Shown: positions 16,631 through 24,895, numbered from the stretch's first letter. The stretch: 64,000 bases of DNA from Rhodobacteraceae bacterium Alg231-30 (GCA_900143615.1 FREU01000001.1:272767-336766), one strand, 5' to 3'. Notes: generated from the sequence alone by a model not told the origin. Made by a program: numbers and translations.

Positions 16631-16665
16631 TTAGTTGCTTTGGTAATAGTTGATTTTGTAACTAA
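16631..16665. promoter_or_regulatory. Candidate MarR operator in the hmgA divergent gap
   Basis: TTAGTTGC (16631-16638) and GTAACTAA (16658-16665) form an inverted repeat with one mismatch. A second TAGTT at 16648-16652 faces AACTA at 16660-16664. Such overlapping half-sites in a short divergent region fit binding by the adjacent MarR-family protein. Confidence 0.4.
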
Positions 16666-16685
16666 CAAGGGGGAGAGGTGTAAAA

Positions 16686-17123
16686 ATGTCCAAAGATGAT
16701 TCCTTCGATGTGCAGGACTTCCTGCCCTATTTGCTCAATCAGGCCGCGGAAGAGGGCAGTCTGGGATTTCAGACCGTTTATAAAGAGCGCTACGGACTTT
16801 TGCGCACGGAATGGCGCGTGCTCTTTCATCTCGGAATCTATGGGCAAATGACGGCAACTGAAATCGGCACACGGGCCAGAATTCATAAGACAAAAGTCAG
16901 CCGCGCAGTCCAAAAGCTAAACGACAGAAGATTTGTCGAACGGTCACGCAGTGATTCGGATCGCCGTGTAGAGTGGCTGCACCTGACCGCGGCGGGTATG
17001 AGTGCCTACAACGATCTAAGTGCGATAGCTCAATCTTACGACGCAGCTTTACAAGCGCGATTTTGCGAAGCCGATATTGTGGTTTTTAAGCGTGTTTTGC
17101 GACATTTGGCGCGGTTGGATTGA
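16686..17123 (+). CDS. MarR-family regulator beside hmgA
   Basis: A 145-residue winged-helix protein. The segment LLRTEWRVLFHLGIYGQMTATEIGTRARIHKTKVSRAVQ holds the DNA-recognition helix, and SRSDSDRRVEWLHLT is the wing. It is divergent from hmgA with a 75-bp gap, so it is the likely local regulator of the homogentisate operon, responding to a pathway intermediate. A strong GGGGGAGAGG precedes the ATG at 16686. It is clearly distinct in sequence from the HpaR-type MarR at the other end of the cluster. Confidence 0.85.
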   Translation: MSKDDSFDVQDFLPYLLNQAAEEGSLGFQTVYKERYGLLRTEWRVLFHLGIYGQMTATEIGTRARIHKTKVSRAVQKLNDRRFVERSRSDSDRRVEWLHLTAAGMSAYNDLSAIAQSYDAALQARFCEADIVVFKRVLRHLARLD

Positions 17124-17335
17124 GGTGAGGTGAAAGGCTGCGAATCGCTTTGAAGAGATGACGCTACTTGCGTTTAAGTAAATTTATGCACAGTTTGGCA
17201 ACTATAGCGTGAACTGTTCTCCATTTCGAAACGAGCGGCGTGGCGACTCCAGGAATGCGGCTAAAACATGGCGCAGAGATTGCCAGGTGCGGTTCAATTT
17301 GAGATAGTGTTAAGAGAATTTTATAGGGGATTGAT

Positions 17336-17602
17336 ATGAAAATTTTATCAAAGCTCAAGTTTATGTCCGGATCAACGATTTTGCTGGCCCTGACTTCCAC
17401 AAGCGCAATGGCCCAAGACGTTGACGGCTGGTGGCGTAGGTGGAGAGATGGACGTAGAGGCAACGGTGGCGGAGGCGGCGATTATAATGCGGTCCCTGAA
17501 ATCGATGCGGGTGCAGGCTTGTTGGCGATCGCTGCCGTTCTTGCAACGCTTGCTTTGGTCTATGAATTGCGTCGCAGACATCGCGCCAAAAACGCGGACT
17601 GA
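17336..17602 (+). CDS. VPEID-CTERM sorting-domain protein (exosortase E substrate)
   Basis: An 88-residue precursor. Residues 1-26 form a Sec signal peptide ending AMA before Gln27. The mature N-terminal part is only about 26 residues, rich in Trp, Arg and Gly (GWWRRWRDGRRGNGGGGG). Residues 53-57 are VPEID, followed by a transmembrane segment (about 58-76) and the basic tail RRRHR, the tripartite layout of exosortase sorting signals. The gene runs tail-to-tail into the exosortase E gene, leaving 8 bp. AGGGG precedes the ATG. The protein is presumably exported, then cleaved and transferred at VPEID. What the tiny mature part does is unknown. Confidence 0.88.
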   Translation: MKILSKLKFMSGSTILLALTSTSAMAQDVDGWWRRWRDGRRGNGGGGGDYNAVPEIDAGAGLLAIAAVLATLALVYELRRRHRAKNAD

Positions 17603-17610
17603 TTTGATAG

Positions 17611-19200
17611 TTATATCAGCGCCCAACTGGCGCTGATAACAGCCCAAGCAGCAATGATTGCATTGGCGCTCGTATGTGCGACGACGGCAGACGCAAGCCC
17701 TCCCGCGCGCAGATAGATTCCCGCAAATACAATTCCGGATAGAGTGCCCGCGACGAAGCGGTCGTGCATAAGGCCGAAAAGCAGGCTGGAGACGGCTACG
17801 GCACAAATCAGTCCAGCGGTTTTGCCAAAGTTGAGGCGGCTTAATAGATAGCGGCGGAACAGAAGCTCTTCGATCAGTGGAACAAGCGCCACTGTTCCGA
17901 AAACTCTAAATACTATCCAACTAAAGTTCGCGGGGGCAGGAACGACGTCTGCTTGCGGTGCGGTGACGAGCCAGAGCACTGCCACAAGCAAGCCGGCACC
18001 TAGCGCCAAAGGCCAACCACGGTTCATCGTCGGCATAACCCACATGGCCAATATGGAGCGGCGAAAAAACAACAGAGTTGCAAACATGATCGCAACGCGG
18101 AATGGGTAGGCCGTTTCTGGAGCTGGCCAAAAGGCGGCGGTTACAACGCCTGACAGCATCATCACAATGAAGGGGACGATAAGTGCGATGACGTCATCTT
18201 CAGCCCATGACTGCGGGGTTGTTTGCGCCGTTTGTGGTGAAACGTGCAGCCAGCGCGCGCGATGGGCGATAACCACTACCCCAAGAGCGAGCGCGGTGAA
18301 AAGCAGCCATCCGGCGTAAGAGTGAAACCCATTTAACGCGTGCTCTGGTGAAACATGCGCACCAATCAGGATTAAAAGCGCGATCCGGGCGATATTGAAG
18401 AGCCAACTTACAAAGACGGCAAGAGGAAAGAGTACGAGCCAATATCTTTGCTGTCTGATGTCGCCGCGCATCAGAAACGCATAAATCCCCATAAAGATTG
18501 TAATTAAGGCGATGCCCTCAACTCCTGAGCACTGGCTTGCAACTTGCACATAAAAGTCGTCGACACCAATTACTTGAATTTCAGGCTCGACGCCCACATT
18601 TACGCCAAACGCGACAAGCACTACGTAGACTAAGAAGAAAGTTAGGTCCGAAAGGCTCGCCCAATTCCAGACCGGCTGAATCAGGTTGGCAAGATCGGGG
18701 ACCAGGAAGGCGCCGAAGATTGCCATCAGTAGCAGGTAGCCGTCCTGACGTAACCAGTCCCGCCAGACCCTTGTTGGGGTCACCCAGAATATGGCTCCAA
18801 ATGCTGCAAGGAGCCCGCCGAAAGCCATGAGGGTTAAAGCTGTCCCAAAGGACGCTGCCATCCCCGTAGGACCAAATGTCAAAAGTGGCGTGAATATGGT
18901 TGCAACACCAACAATGTGAACGACGCCCCAAAACGGGTGCCCCGGAGTTGAGGCCACAAGGCTTTGCAAATGGGTGTAGGCCTTCGGGCGTAGCCAAAAA
19001 AAGATCGCCAAAATAGTCATCACGGCCATGCCGCGCGCGGTCATGGAGCGCAAGGCGCGGCATGCGAGCCACATTTCGGTTTGCTGGCATTCAAAGGACG
19101 CCAGCAGCTGATAGGCAATGATGATCGACAGCAACTCGAAAAGAGCAATCGCTGCCATGAAAATAAGGCGCGTTGCGCGCAGATTGCCTGTCAATTGCAT
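17611..19200 (-). CDS. Exosortase E fused to a CPBP intramembrane protease (VPEID-CTERM system)
   Basis: A 529-residue polytopic inner-membrane protein with two catalytic modules. The exosortase module carries Cys224 (ASQCSGVEG), Arg272 (NIARIALL) and His293 (GFHSYAG), the exosortase triad. The C-terminal module carries Glu444-Glu445 (EELLFRR), His479 (FGLMHD), and His509 and Asn513 (VVAHTSANA), the motifs of CPBP/CAAX-type intramembrane proteases. The fusion matches the described exosortase E/protease class that pairs with VPEID-CTERM proteins, and one such protein is encoded convergently next door. GAGGAGC precedes the ATG at 19200. mipZ ends 24 bp upstream on the same strand, so the two may be co-transcribed. 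Confidence 0.92.
   Translation of the reverse strand: MQLTGNLRATRLIFMAAIALFELLSIIIAYQLLASFECQQTEMWLACRALRSMTARGMAVMTILAIFFWLRPKAYTHLQSLVASTPGHPFWGVVHIVGVATIFTPLLTFGPTGMAASFGTALTLMAFGGLLAAFGAIFWVTPTRVWRDWLRQDGYLLLMAIFGAFLVPDLANLIQPVWNWASLSDLTFFLVYVVLVAFGVNVGVEPEIQVIGVDDFYVQVASQCSGVEGIALITIFMGIYAFLMRGDIRQQRYWLVLFPLAVFVSWLFNIARIALLILIGAHVSPEHALNGFHSYAGWLLFTALALGVVVIAHRARWLHVSPQTAQTTPQSWAEDDVIALIVPFIVMMLSGVVTAAFWPAPETAYPFRVAIMFATLLFFRRSILAMWVMPTMNRGWPLALGAGLLVAVLWLVTAPQADVVPAPANFSWIVFRVFGTVALVPLIEELLFRRYLLSRLNFGKTAGLICAVAVSSLLFGLMHDRFVAGTLSGIVFAGIYLRAGGLASAVVAHTSANAIIAAWAVISASWALI
17614..17638. other. Hairpin at the convergent ends of the VPEID and exosortase genes
   Basis: TATCAGCGCC and GGCGCTGATA form a perfect 10-bp stem around CAACT. 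It begins just inside the exosortase stop codon and 12 bp beyond the VPEID gene stop, so both transcripts would carry it. No T-run is present on either strand. It may protect or separate the two converging messages. Confidence 0.55.
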
Positions 19201-19224
19201 CCGCAGCGCTCCTCACCGTCTGCC

Positions 19225-20034
19225 TTAAAAGTCTACCTCGACATTGGGCAGGTTCAGCGATTTAACCAGTTCGCGCAACTCTTGTCGTGCCGCGACGTTG
19301 GAAATATTAAGTTGTTTGACCCCGACATCGCGCAGATCAAGCAAGGTTAGACCACGCGGAAAGAGTTCTCGAAAGACAACACGTTCGCTAAAGCCAGGGG
19401 CGACACGAAAGCCAATGCGTTTAGAGAGCGCATCAAGCGCCTTGCCCATTTTCTCTTTGTTGACCATCTGTTGAGCGCCCATACGGTTGCGCATGACAAT
19501 CCAATCAATGGGCTTCAAGCCAGCTTGGGCACGTAATTGCCGCGCGTTCCAGACCATTTCGGAATAGACTGATGGCCCAAGGATTTTCTCGCCGTCGCCA
19601 TCGACATGTGCCAACAAATCAAAGTCGACAAAGCTATCGTTTAACGGTGTGACCAAAGTGTCAGCCAGAGAGTGGGCAACTTGGCTGAGACGCGTGTGCG
19701 ATCCCGGACAGTCGATCAGGATGAAATCATTTTCCGGTTCAAGCGCGGCGATGGCCGCAGATAGGCGTAAATCATAGATGTTTTCCCCTTCTTGCAGCGT
19801 TGCCGGGTCAACTTCGGGCAGATCGTGATATTTTGGACTGGGCAGATCGAGGCCAGTTTCGGCCAAAAACTCAGCACGATTTTGAACGTAGCGGCTAAAG
19901 CTTTTCTGGCGCAAATCCAAATCTAGGACGCCGACGCGCTTGCCTAATCGTGATAGCGCAGTGCCGATGTGCATCGACAATGTCGATTTACCTGCGCCGC
20001 CTTTTTCGTTCCCCACAACGATAATATGTGCCAT
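19225..20034 (-). CDS. mipZ: MipZ-type division-plane positioning ATPase
   Basis: A ParA/MinD-superfamily P-loop ATPase of about 269 residues. The deviant Walker A NEKGGAGKSTLS (Lys11 and Lys16) opens the protein, and FILIDCPGSHTRLS is the switch II region. The C-terminal half (FRVAPGFSERVVFRELFPRGLTLLDL) is characteristic of alphaproteobacterial MipZ, which forms polar gradients with ParB and inhibits FtsZ away from midcell. The ATG at 20034 places Walker A at the usual distance from the N-terminus; an ATG 9 nt upstream is also possible. It is followed 24 bp later by the exosortase gene. Confidence 0.9.
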   Translation of the reverse strand: MAHIIVVGNEKGGAGKSTLSMHIGTALSRLGKRVGVLDLDLRQKSFSRYVQNRAEFLAETGLDLPSPKYHDLPEVDPATLQEGENIYDLRLSAAIAALEPENDFILIDCPGSHTRLSQVAHSLADTLVTPLNDSFVDFDLLAHVDGDGEKILGPSVYSEMVWNARQLRAQAGLKPIDWIVMRNRMGAQQMVNKEKMGKALDALSKRIGFRVAPGFSERVVFRELFPRGLTLLDLRDVGVKQLNISNVAARQELRELVKSLNLPNVEVDF

Positions 20035-20141
20035 GCCCGTCATCCCCGCCGTTTGTGGCTGCTTTTTGCCCGCATAGGGCGCGAAGTTGCTGCTGTCCAC
20101 AACATGTCTGGATTTGCATGCAAAAACGTTGGGACTGGCAC

Positions 20142-20690
20142 TTAGATGTCGCGCCATTTTCCCGAGGCAAGATCGCCCAAAGACCAGATACCTATGCTCG
20201 AACGGATCAGTCGTAGTGTCGGAAATCCAACCGCTGCGGTCATTCGGCGCACTTGGCGGTTGCGGCCTTCACGGATGGTCAGTTGCAACCAGCAGTCAGG
20301 CACGGACTTACGAAACCGCACTGGAGGTGTGCGAGGCCAAAGCGCTTTGGGCGGATCAATTAGCTTGGCATCGGCTGGTTTGGTCAGCCCGTCCTTGAGA
20401 GTCACACCCTTGCGAAGCGCTCCAAGCGCGGCGGCGTCAGGCAGACCTTCGACCTGTACCCAATAGGTTTTGGGCATCTTGTGTTTTGGGTTGGCGATTT
20501 GAGCCTGAAGCTTGCCATCATCGGTCAGCACCATCAGTCCTTCGCTGTCTCGATCGAGCCTTCCAGCAGGGTAAACCTTTGGAATATCAATGAAATCCGA
20601 CAGAGTACGACGTGAGCTGCCCTCGGTTCCCTTGTCGGTGAACTGAGACAAAACATCGAAGGGTTTGTTGAAAAGGATCGTGCGGGCCAT
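20142..20690 (-). CDS. rRNA pseudouridine synthase (RluE-like, RsuA family)
   Basis: A 182-residue short member of the RsuA/RluE family lacking an N-terminal S4 domain. The catalytic Asp46 lies in [28 protein letters not shown] and [12 protein letters not shown] are the other family motifs. It should isomerise one uridine of 23S rRNA to pseudouridine (position 2457 if truly RluE). AGGA precedes the ATG at 20690. The 107-bp gap to mipZ leaves open whether they share a transcript. Confidence 0.9.
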   Translation of the reverse strand: MARTILFNKPFDVLSQFTDKGTEGSSRRTLSDFIDIPKVYPAGRLDRDSEGLMVLTDDGKLQAQIANPKHKMPKTYWVQVEGLPDAAALGALRKGVTLKDGLTKPADAKLIDPPKALWPRTPPVRFRKSVPDCWLQLTIREGRNRQVRRMTAAVGFPTLRLIRSSIGIWSLGDLASGKWRDI

Positions 20691-20776
20691 GTCGCAGTCC
20701 TACACGTCAGGGGAGGGGGCTTGCAAGTTTGTTGGCTCTGCGTTCAGGTGTGGGCGGATTGATGGAGGGTGGACCG

Positions 20777-21919
20777 ATGGACGCGAAAGATATGCAGCCA
20801 GAGACTTTGCTGGCGCAGGCTGGTGGGGCAATTGACCTTGCCAGTGGTGGGGTTGTTCCGCCGATTCAACCCTCGACGACTTTTGCGCGGGGCGAAGATT
20901 ATCAACCAATCAATCCGGCCAATACCTATGCGCGCGATCACAATGATGCGGTGCGCCAAGCCGAAGCCGTCCTGAGCCAACTGGAAGGTGGCGAGGCGGC
21001 CTTGTTATTCCCCACGGGCATGGCTGCGATTGCGGCTTTGTTTCGCACCGTGCCCAACGGTGGGCGGGTGATTGTTCAGTCCGGAATTTACTGGGGCGCG
21101 ACCAAGTGGATTCGCGATTTTTGCGAACGACGTCAGGTGGTTATGGATGAAGTGGATGCCAGTGATAGCGCCGCTCTGAGAGCCGCCTGTGAGGCAGGTC
21201 CGGCGCAGATTGTTTGGGTGGAAACTCCGTCCAATCCTTGGTTGCGAATCACGGATATTGCAGCCGCTGCGGAGGCTGCGAAACAGGCCGGAGCCCTATT
21301 GGCCGTGGACAGCACGGCGGCCTCGCCTTTGTTGTCTAACCCTCTGAAATTAGGCGCAGATGTGGTGATGCATTCGACCACCAAAGTGATTAATGGCCAT
21401 TCTGATGTTCTGGGCGGCGTATTGGTCACACGTGAGCGGACACCCGTGTGGGAAGAGATTGCCATTGATCGCGCAAGCGCAGGCGCGGTGATGGGGCCGT
21501 TTGAAGCATGGCTGTTGTTGCGTGGCATGCGCACTCTGCCGGTTCGCGTAGAGCGTATGGTGGATAACGCCATGAAAATAAGCGAGTTTCTGAAGGATCA
21601 CCCGCGAGTTGAGGCCGTGCTTTATCCCGGTGTGAAGAGCCATCCACAGCATGAACTGGCGACGAAACAGATGCCACAGGGCTATGGGTTTTTGATGTCT
21701 TTTCTTGTGAAAGGTACACGTGAAGATGCGCTCCGCGTGGCGGGGAAGCTGAAGCTGTTTCATAGCGCCACGTCGCTGGGCGGGGTCGAAAGTCTGGTCG
21801 AACATCGCCATACAATTGAGCCGCATACGGGTATTCCCGAGAGCCTGCTCCGGCTCTCAATTGGCGTCGAAAAAGCCGAAGATTTGATCGCGGATTTGGG
21901 GCAGGCCTTGGGGCAATAA
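20777..21919 (+). CDS. Cys/Met-metabolism PLP-dependent enzyme (trans-sulfuration family)
   Basis: A 380-residue fold-type I PLP enzyme of the cystathionine gamma-synthase/beta-lyase family. LFPTGMAAI binds the cofactor phosphate, VDSTAASP provides the aspartate, and Lys203 in MHSTTKVINGHSD is the Schiff-base lysine. C-terminal ATSLGGVESLVEHRHT is the family substrate loop. The ATG at 20777 has GGAGG upstream and gives a usual N-terminus; two upstream in-frame starts are less likely. Whether it is a synthase or lyase cannot be decided from sequence. It is monocistronic. Confidence 0.88.
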   Translation: MDAKDMQPETLLAQAGGAIDLASGGVVPPIQPSTTFARGEDYQPINPANTYARDHNDAVRQAEAVLSQLEGGEAALLFPTGMAAIAALFRTVPNGGRVIVQSGIYWGATKWIRDFCERRQVVMDEVDASDSAALRAACEAGPAQIVWVETPSNPWLRITDIAAAAEAAKQAGALLAVDSTAASPLLSNPLKLGADVVMHSTTKVINGHSDVLGGVLVTRERTPVWEEIAIDRASAGAVMGPFEAWLLLRGMRTLPVRVERMVDNAMKISEFLKDHPRVEAVLYPGVKSHPQHELATKQMPQGYGFLMSFLVKGTREDALRVAGKLKLFHSATSLGGVESLVEHRHTIEPHTGIPESLLRLSIGVEKAEDLIADLGQALGQ

Positions 21920-21936
21920 ACCCTCAAAATGGAACG

Positions 21937-21979
21937 TCGGTATTGCGTCGGTATCGCGACTGTATTGCGACGGTGATAG
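21937..21979 (+). repeat. Four-unit imperfect 11-bp tandem repeat
   Basis: Units TCGGTATTGCG, TCGGTATCGCG, ACTGTATTGCG and ACGGTGATAG lie head to tail just beyond the PLP enzyme stop and about 125 bp upstream of the unrecognised gene at 22103. An 11-bp period places each unit on nearly the same face of the helix, as in cooperative protein-binding arrays. The binding partner is unknown. Confidence 0.5.
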
Positions 21980-22102
21980 TTTTGAGAGACTCGATGTGTG
22001 TTGTTTCCGCCTGCGTGCGGAGGTGCACATAGGAAAATCGGGAATTTTGGGCGTGTTTTGAGGTCCCCTGCGACAATATTGCAAATGAATTGTTAAGGCG
22101 AA

Positions 22103-22633
22103 TTGGCCAATATCGCGATGCACGACTTAAACTATCGGAACACGACTTTGAAGAAACGTATCAACCCAGCCTTGATCACACCAGCCTATGAAGACAGCGG
22201 GTTGTTCAAAAAGCCCCCGACGGAACTTGTGGTGAGTTTAATCCCGAAATTTGGAACAAACTCCCGCCAAGATATCCTGATCAAAGGGCTAATGAAGAAC
22301 AATGTAGAAATCGATGTCATTTTTGCCGGACGCAGGAAGTATCAGGCCGTTGAATTGGTGAATCTGTTGAAGCGCAAATGGGCGGCGGCCTGTGCGCGTG
22401 TCCCTAATGGCGGGCTGCATCCCCCACGTCGGGACGTGCGCGTGCCGACCCGTGTTCAGGGGGCCTGGCGCATGCGCGTCTTTGAGGAAGAAGAAGAGCA
22501 GAATCTGGTCAGTAAAGAATACCAGCTCATTGCAGCGCGGTGGGGATACAAATCGGAAACAGGCGAGTCCGTGAGTTTTGGCGAACCTCCCGTTGTGGAG
22601 AAGAAAACGAAGTATGTAGGAAACGCGGACTGA
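22103..22633 (+). CDS. Unrecognised 176-residue protein
   Basis: No family is recognised. The protein is soluble-looking, basic in the middle, with no signal peptide or membrane span. It contains GTNSRQDILIKGLMKNNVEI and GRRKYQAVELVNLLKRKWA near residues 50-95, then an acidic run EEEEEQN near 130. The TTG at 22103 has AAGGCG 5 nt upstream and is preferred over the ATG at 22118, which lacks one. It is preceded by a 183-bp gap with an 11-bp tandem repeat. Codon-position bias looks like the neighbouring genes, so it is probably real. Confidence 0.6.
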   Translation: MANIAMHDLNYRNTTLKKRINPALITPAYEDSGLFKKPPTELVVSLIPKFGTNSRQDILIKGLMKNNVEIDVIFAGRRKYQAVELVNLLKRKWAAACARVPNGGLHPPRRDVRVPTRVQGAWRMRVFEEEEEQNLVSKEYQLIAARWGYKSETGESVSFGEPPVVEKKTKYVGNAD

Positions 22634-22745
22634 GCATAAATGGCCGGTTGCGTGTCGCAGACAGATTTGTCGTGTCTTCGGCTTGATTTCACAAGGTGAT
22701 GGCGTCTCTATGTGAGGCACATCATCCTTGAGCCGGAGCCGACAT

Positions 22746-23171
22746 ATGAAACTCGAATTCCACCACATCAATTTTGTCTCGCATGATGTGGATCGGCTGC
22801 ATGACTTTTACACCAAGGTGCTTGGTCTGGGGGACATCCCACAGGATGAGTTTCCGCGTACCGAGGCGGATGGGGACCGCGGCTATGATGGGAAGATCCG
22901 GTTCGCCACGGATGGGGATATGCAGATGCATCTGGCCGAGCGGCGGCTAGATGTGGCTTTTGTAAATGGGCAGGTGATCAACCCTGTGGATCGCGGCCAT
23001 ATCGCCTTTCGCACAGATGATCTCGGGGCTTTTCTGAAAGTGCTGGATGAGAACAACGTGCCCTATTCCGATTATGGCACGGCCTTTGCCAAGGAATGGC
23101 ATCAGGTGTTTTTCCACGACCCCGAAGGCAATGTGATCGAGGTGCACCAACAGGTGGGTGACATTGGTTGA
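22746..23171 (+). CDS. VOC/glyoxalase-family protein
   Basis: A 141-residue protein with paired beta-alpha-beta-beta-beta modules. KLEFHHINFVSHDVDRLHDFYTKVLGL opens the first module, with a candidate metal-binding His, and GHIAFRTDD and DPEGNVIEVHQ lie in the second. These sites are those of glyoxalase I, dioxygenases and fosfomycin-resistance proteins, so the reaction cannot be named. GGAG precedes the ATG at 22746. Short gap to the MFS gene downstream. Confidence 0.85.
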   Translation: MKLEFHHINFVSHDVDRLHDFYTKVLGLGDIPQDEFPRTEADGDRGYDGKIRFATDGDMQMHLAERRLDVAFVNGQVINPVDRGHIAFRTDDLGAFLKVLDENNVPYSDYGTAFAKEWHQVFFHDPEGNVIEVHQQVGDIG

Positions 23172-23235
23172 TGGCGCCGCGCGTGGCGCAAAACTGGCAC
23201 TATACAGACGCGGTCTAGCCCCCTAGCGTCGCTGC

Positions 23236-24459
23236 ATGACTGACCACGAAATTCTTGATAGCCGATACAGCTGGACCCGTCTGGGCATCACGCTTGCGAT
23301 TGCGGTGGTGGCCAATGTGGGCATGTGGGCGGTGATTGTGGTGATGCCTGCGGTCCAGGCCGAGTTTGGCGTGTCACGCGCAGATGCGTCGTTGCCCTAT
23401 ACGCTGACCATGGTGGGTTTTGCGTTGGGCAATTTTTTCATCGGGCGCGCGGTGGACCGTTGGGGTGTGACGCTGTCGTTGATCGGGGCTGCGGTTTTGA
23501 GCGCCTTGGCCTTTGGGGCGGCGGCATTGTCGCCAACCGTGTTTATCCTGTCGTTGGTGCATTTCTTTCTGGGGTTTGGTACGGCCGTTGGGTTTGGCCC
23601 GTTGTTGGCTGATATCTCAATGTGGTTTCAACGCCGACGCGGCATTGCGGTGGCGATCGCGGCGAGTGGAAATTACCTATCCGGCGCCATTTGGCCTGTG
23701 ATGTTGAACGGAGTTCTCGCGGATTACGGTTGGCGGGCGGTGTTTCTGGTGCTGGCGGTTTTGACGCTGGCGGTGGTGGTTCCGTTGTCGCTGTTGCTAC
23801 GCCCTCGGGTGCCGATGGAGGCTTTGGCAGCTCAAGAGAGCGCAGCGGTCGCACGCCAAGGCACCGCGGCGTTCCGACCAGTGGTGTTGATGTGGATGTT
23901 AGGGATCGCAGGCATCGGCTGTTGCGTGGCGATGTCGATGCCGCAGGTGCATATCGTGTCGTTCTGTGTGGATTTGGGATTTGGCGCAGCGGTGGGTGCA
24001 GAAATGCTATCGCTGATGCTCTTGGGCGGTGTGGCGTCGCGGCTGTTTTCAGGATGGCTGTCTGACAAGCTGGGGGGCTTGCTGACCTTGATGCTGGGCG
24101 GGGCTGCGCAATGTCTGGCGCTGTTTTTGTTCCTGCCGTTTGACGGGTTGGTGCCGCTCTATCTGGTGAGTTTGATCTTTGGTCTGAGCCAAGGTGGCAT
24201 TGTGCCAGCTTATGCCGTGGTGGTGCGGGAATTTATGCCCGCGCGCGAAGCCGGTGCGCGGGTGGGATTTGTGATGATGGCGACCATTCTGGGCATGGCG
24301 TTGGGCGGTTGGATGTCGGGCTGGATCTACGACATCAGCGGCAGTTACGAGTGGGCGTTCTTGAACGGTATCGCGTGGAATTTCCTCAATATCGGTATCC
24401 TGTTGGTGATCGTTTTGCGCACCCGAGGCGGTGGCCAAAGATCTATGGCGGTGGTGTGA
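23236..24459 (+). CDS. MFS transporter (monocarboxylate/OFA-like)
   Basis: A 407-residue permease with about 12 membrane segments. The N-terminal half carries ADASLPYTLTMVGFALGNFFIGRAVDRWG, including the loop 2-3 motif with DRWG, and LSDKLGG is the matching loop in the second half. It resembles monocarboxylate or oxalate:formate-type antiporters. The stop overlaps the start of the GFA gene by 1 nt (TGATG), so the two are co-transcribed. The substrate is unknown. Confidence 0.87.
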   Translation: MTDHEILDSRYSWTRLGITLAIAVVANVGMWAVIVVMPAVQAEFGVSRADASLPYTLTMVGFALGNFFIGRAVDRWGVTLSLIGAAVLSALAFGAAALSPTVFILSLVHFFLGFGTAVGFGPLLADISMWFQRRRGIAVAIAASGNYLSGAIWPVMLNGVLADYGWRAVFLVLAVLTLAVVVPLSLLLRPRVPMEALAAQESAAVARQGTAAFRPVVLMWMLGIAGIGCCVAMSMPQVHIVSFCVDLGFGAAVGAEMLSLMLLGGVASRLFSGWLSDKLGGLLTLMLGGAAQCLALFLFLPFDGLVPLYLVSLIFGLSQGGIVPAYAVVVREFMPAREAGARVGFVMMATILGMALGGWMSGWIYDISGSYEWAFLNGIAWNFLNIGILLVIVLRTRGGGQRSMAVV

Positions 24460-24887
24460 TGGCAGAGGTTATCTATAGGGGAAAGTGCCTGTGTGGTGCG
24501 GTGCGCTATGAAGCCACGGGCGCGCCTGTGATTGTTGCGCAGTGCCATTGCGAAGAGTGTCGACGGCTGAGCGGGACGGGGCATACTGTGGGGGCGATGT
24601 TTCGTGCGGATGCGGTTTCTTTGAAGGGACCGCTGCGCAATTACAGCTATGTCTCGAGTAAGTCCTCCGACGTGACCAAGGCGTTCTGTGGTGCCTGTGG
24701 CAGTCCGATCTATGGGACAAACTCACGATCCCCAGAGTTTCTGACCTTGACGCTCGGCTCGATGGATGATGCCGGCAGCTTGGGCGTGCAAGTTGTCATT
24801 TTTGAGCGCGACAAGCCGCATTGGGATCAGTTGGATGAGGGCGTGGTGTCGTTTGATACTCAGCCTGACTGGACGCCGGAGCAATAA
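24459..24887 (+). CDS. GFA-family (glutathione-dependent formaldehyde-activating-like) zinc protein
   Basis: A 142-residue protein with the GFA cysteine pattern: Cys10/Cys12 (KCLCGAVRY), Cys29/Cys31/Cys34 (CHCEECRRLSG) and Cys77/Cys80 (FCGACGSPIY), for zinc-binding sites. The family includes Gfa and CENP-V-like proteins, and most members have no proven activity. The start overlaps the upstream MFS stop by 1 nt. Confidence 0.9.
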   Translation: MAEVIYRGKCLCGAVRYEATGAPVIVAQCHCEECRRLSGTGHTVGAMFRADAVSLKGPLRNYSYVSSKSSDVTKAFCGACGSPIYGTNSRSPEFLTLTLGSMDDAGSLGVQVVIFERDKPHWDQLDEGVVSFDTQPDWTPEQ

Positions 24888-24895
24888 CATCAGCC

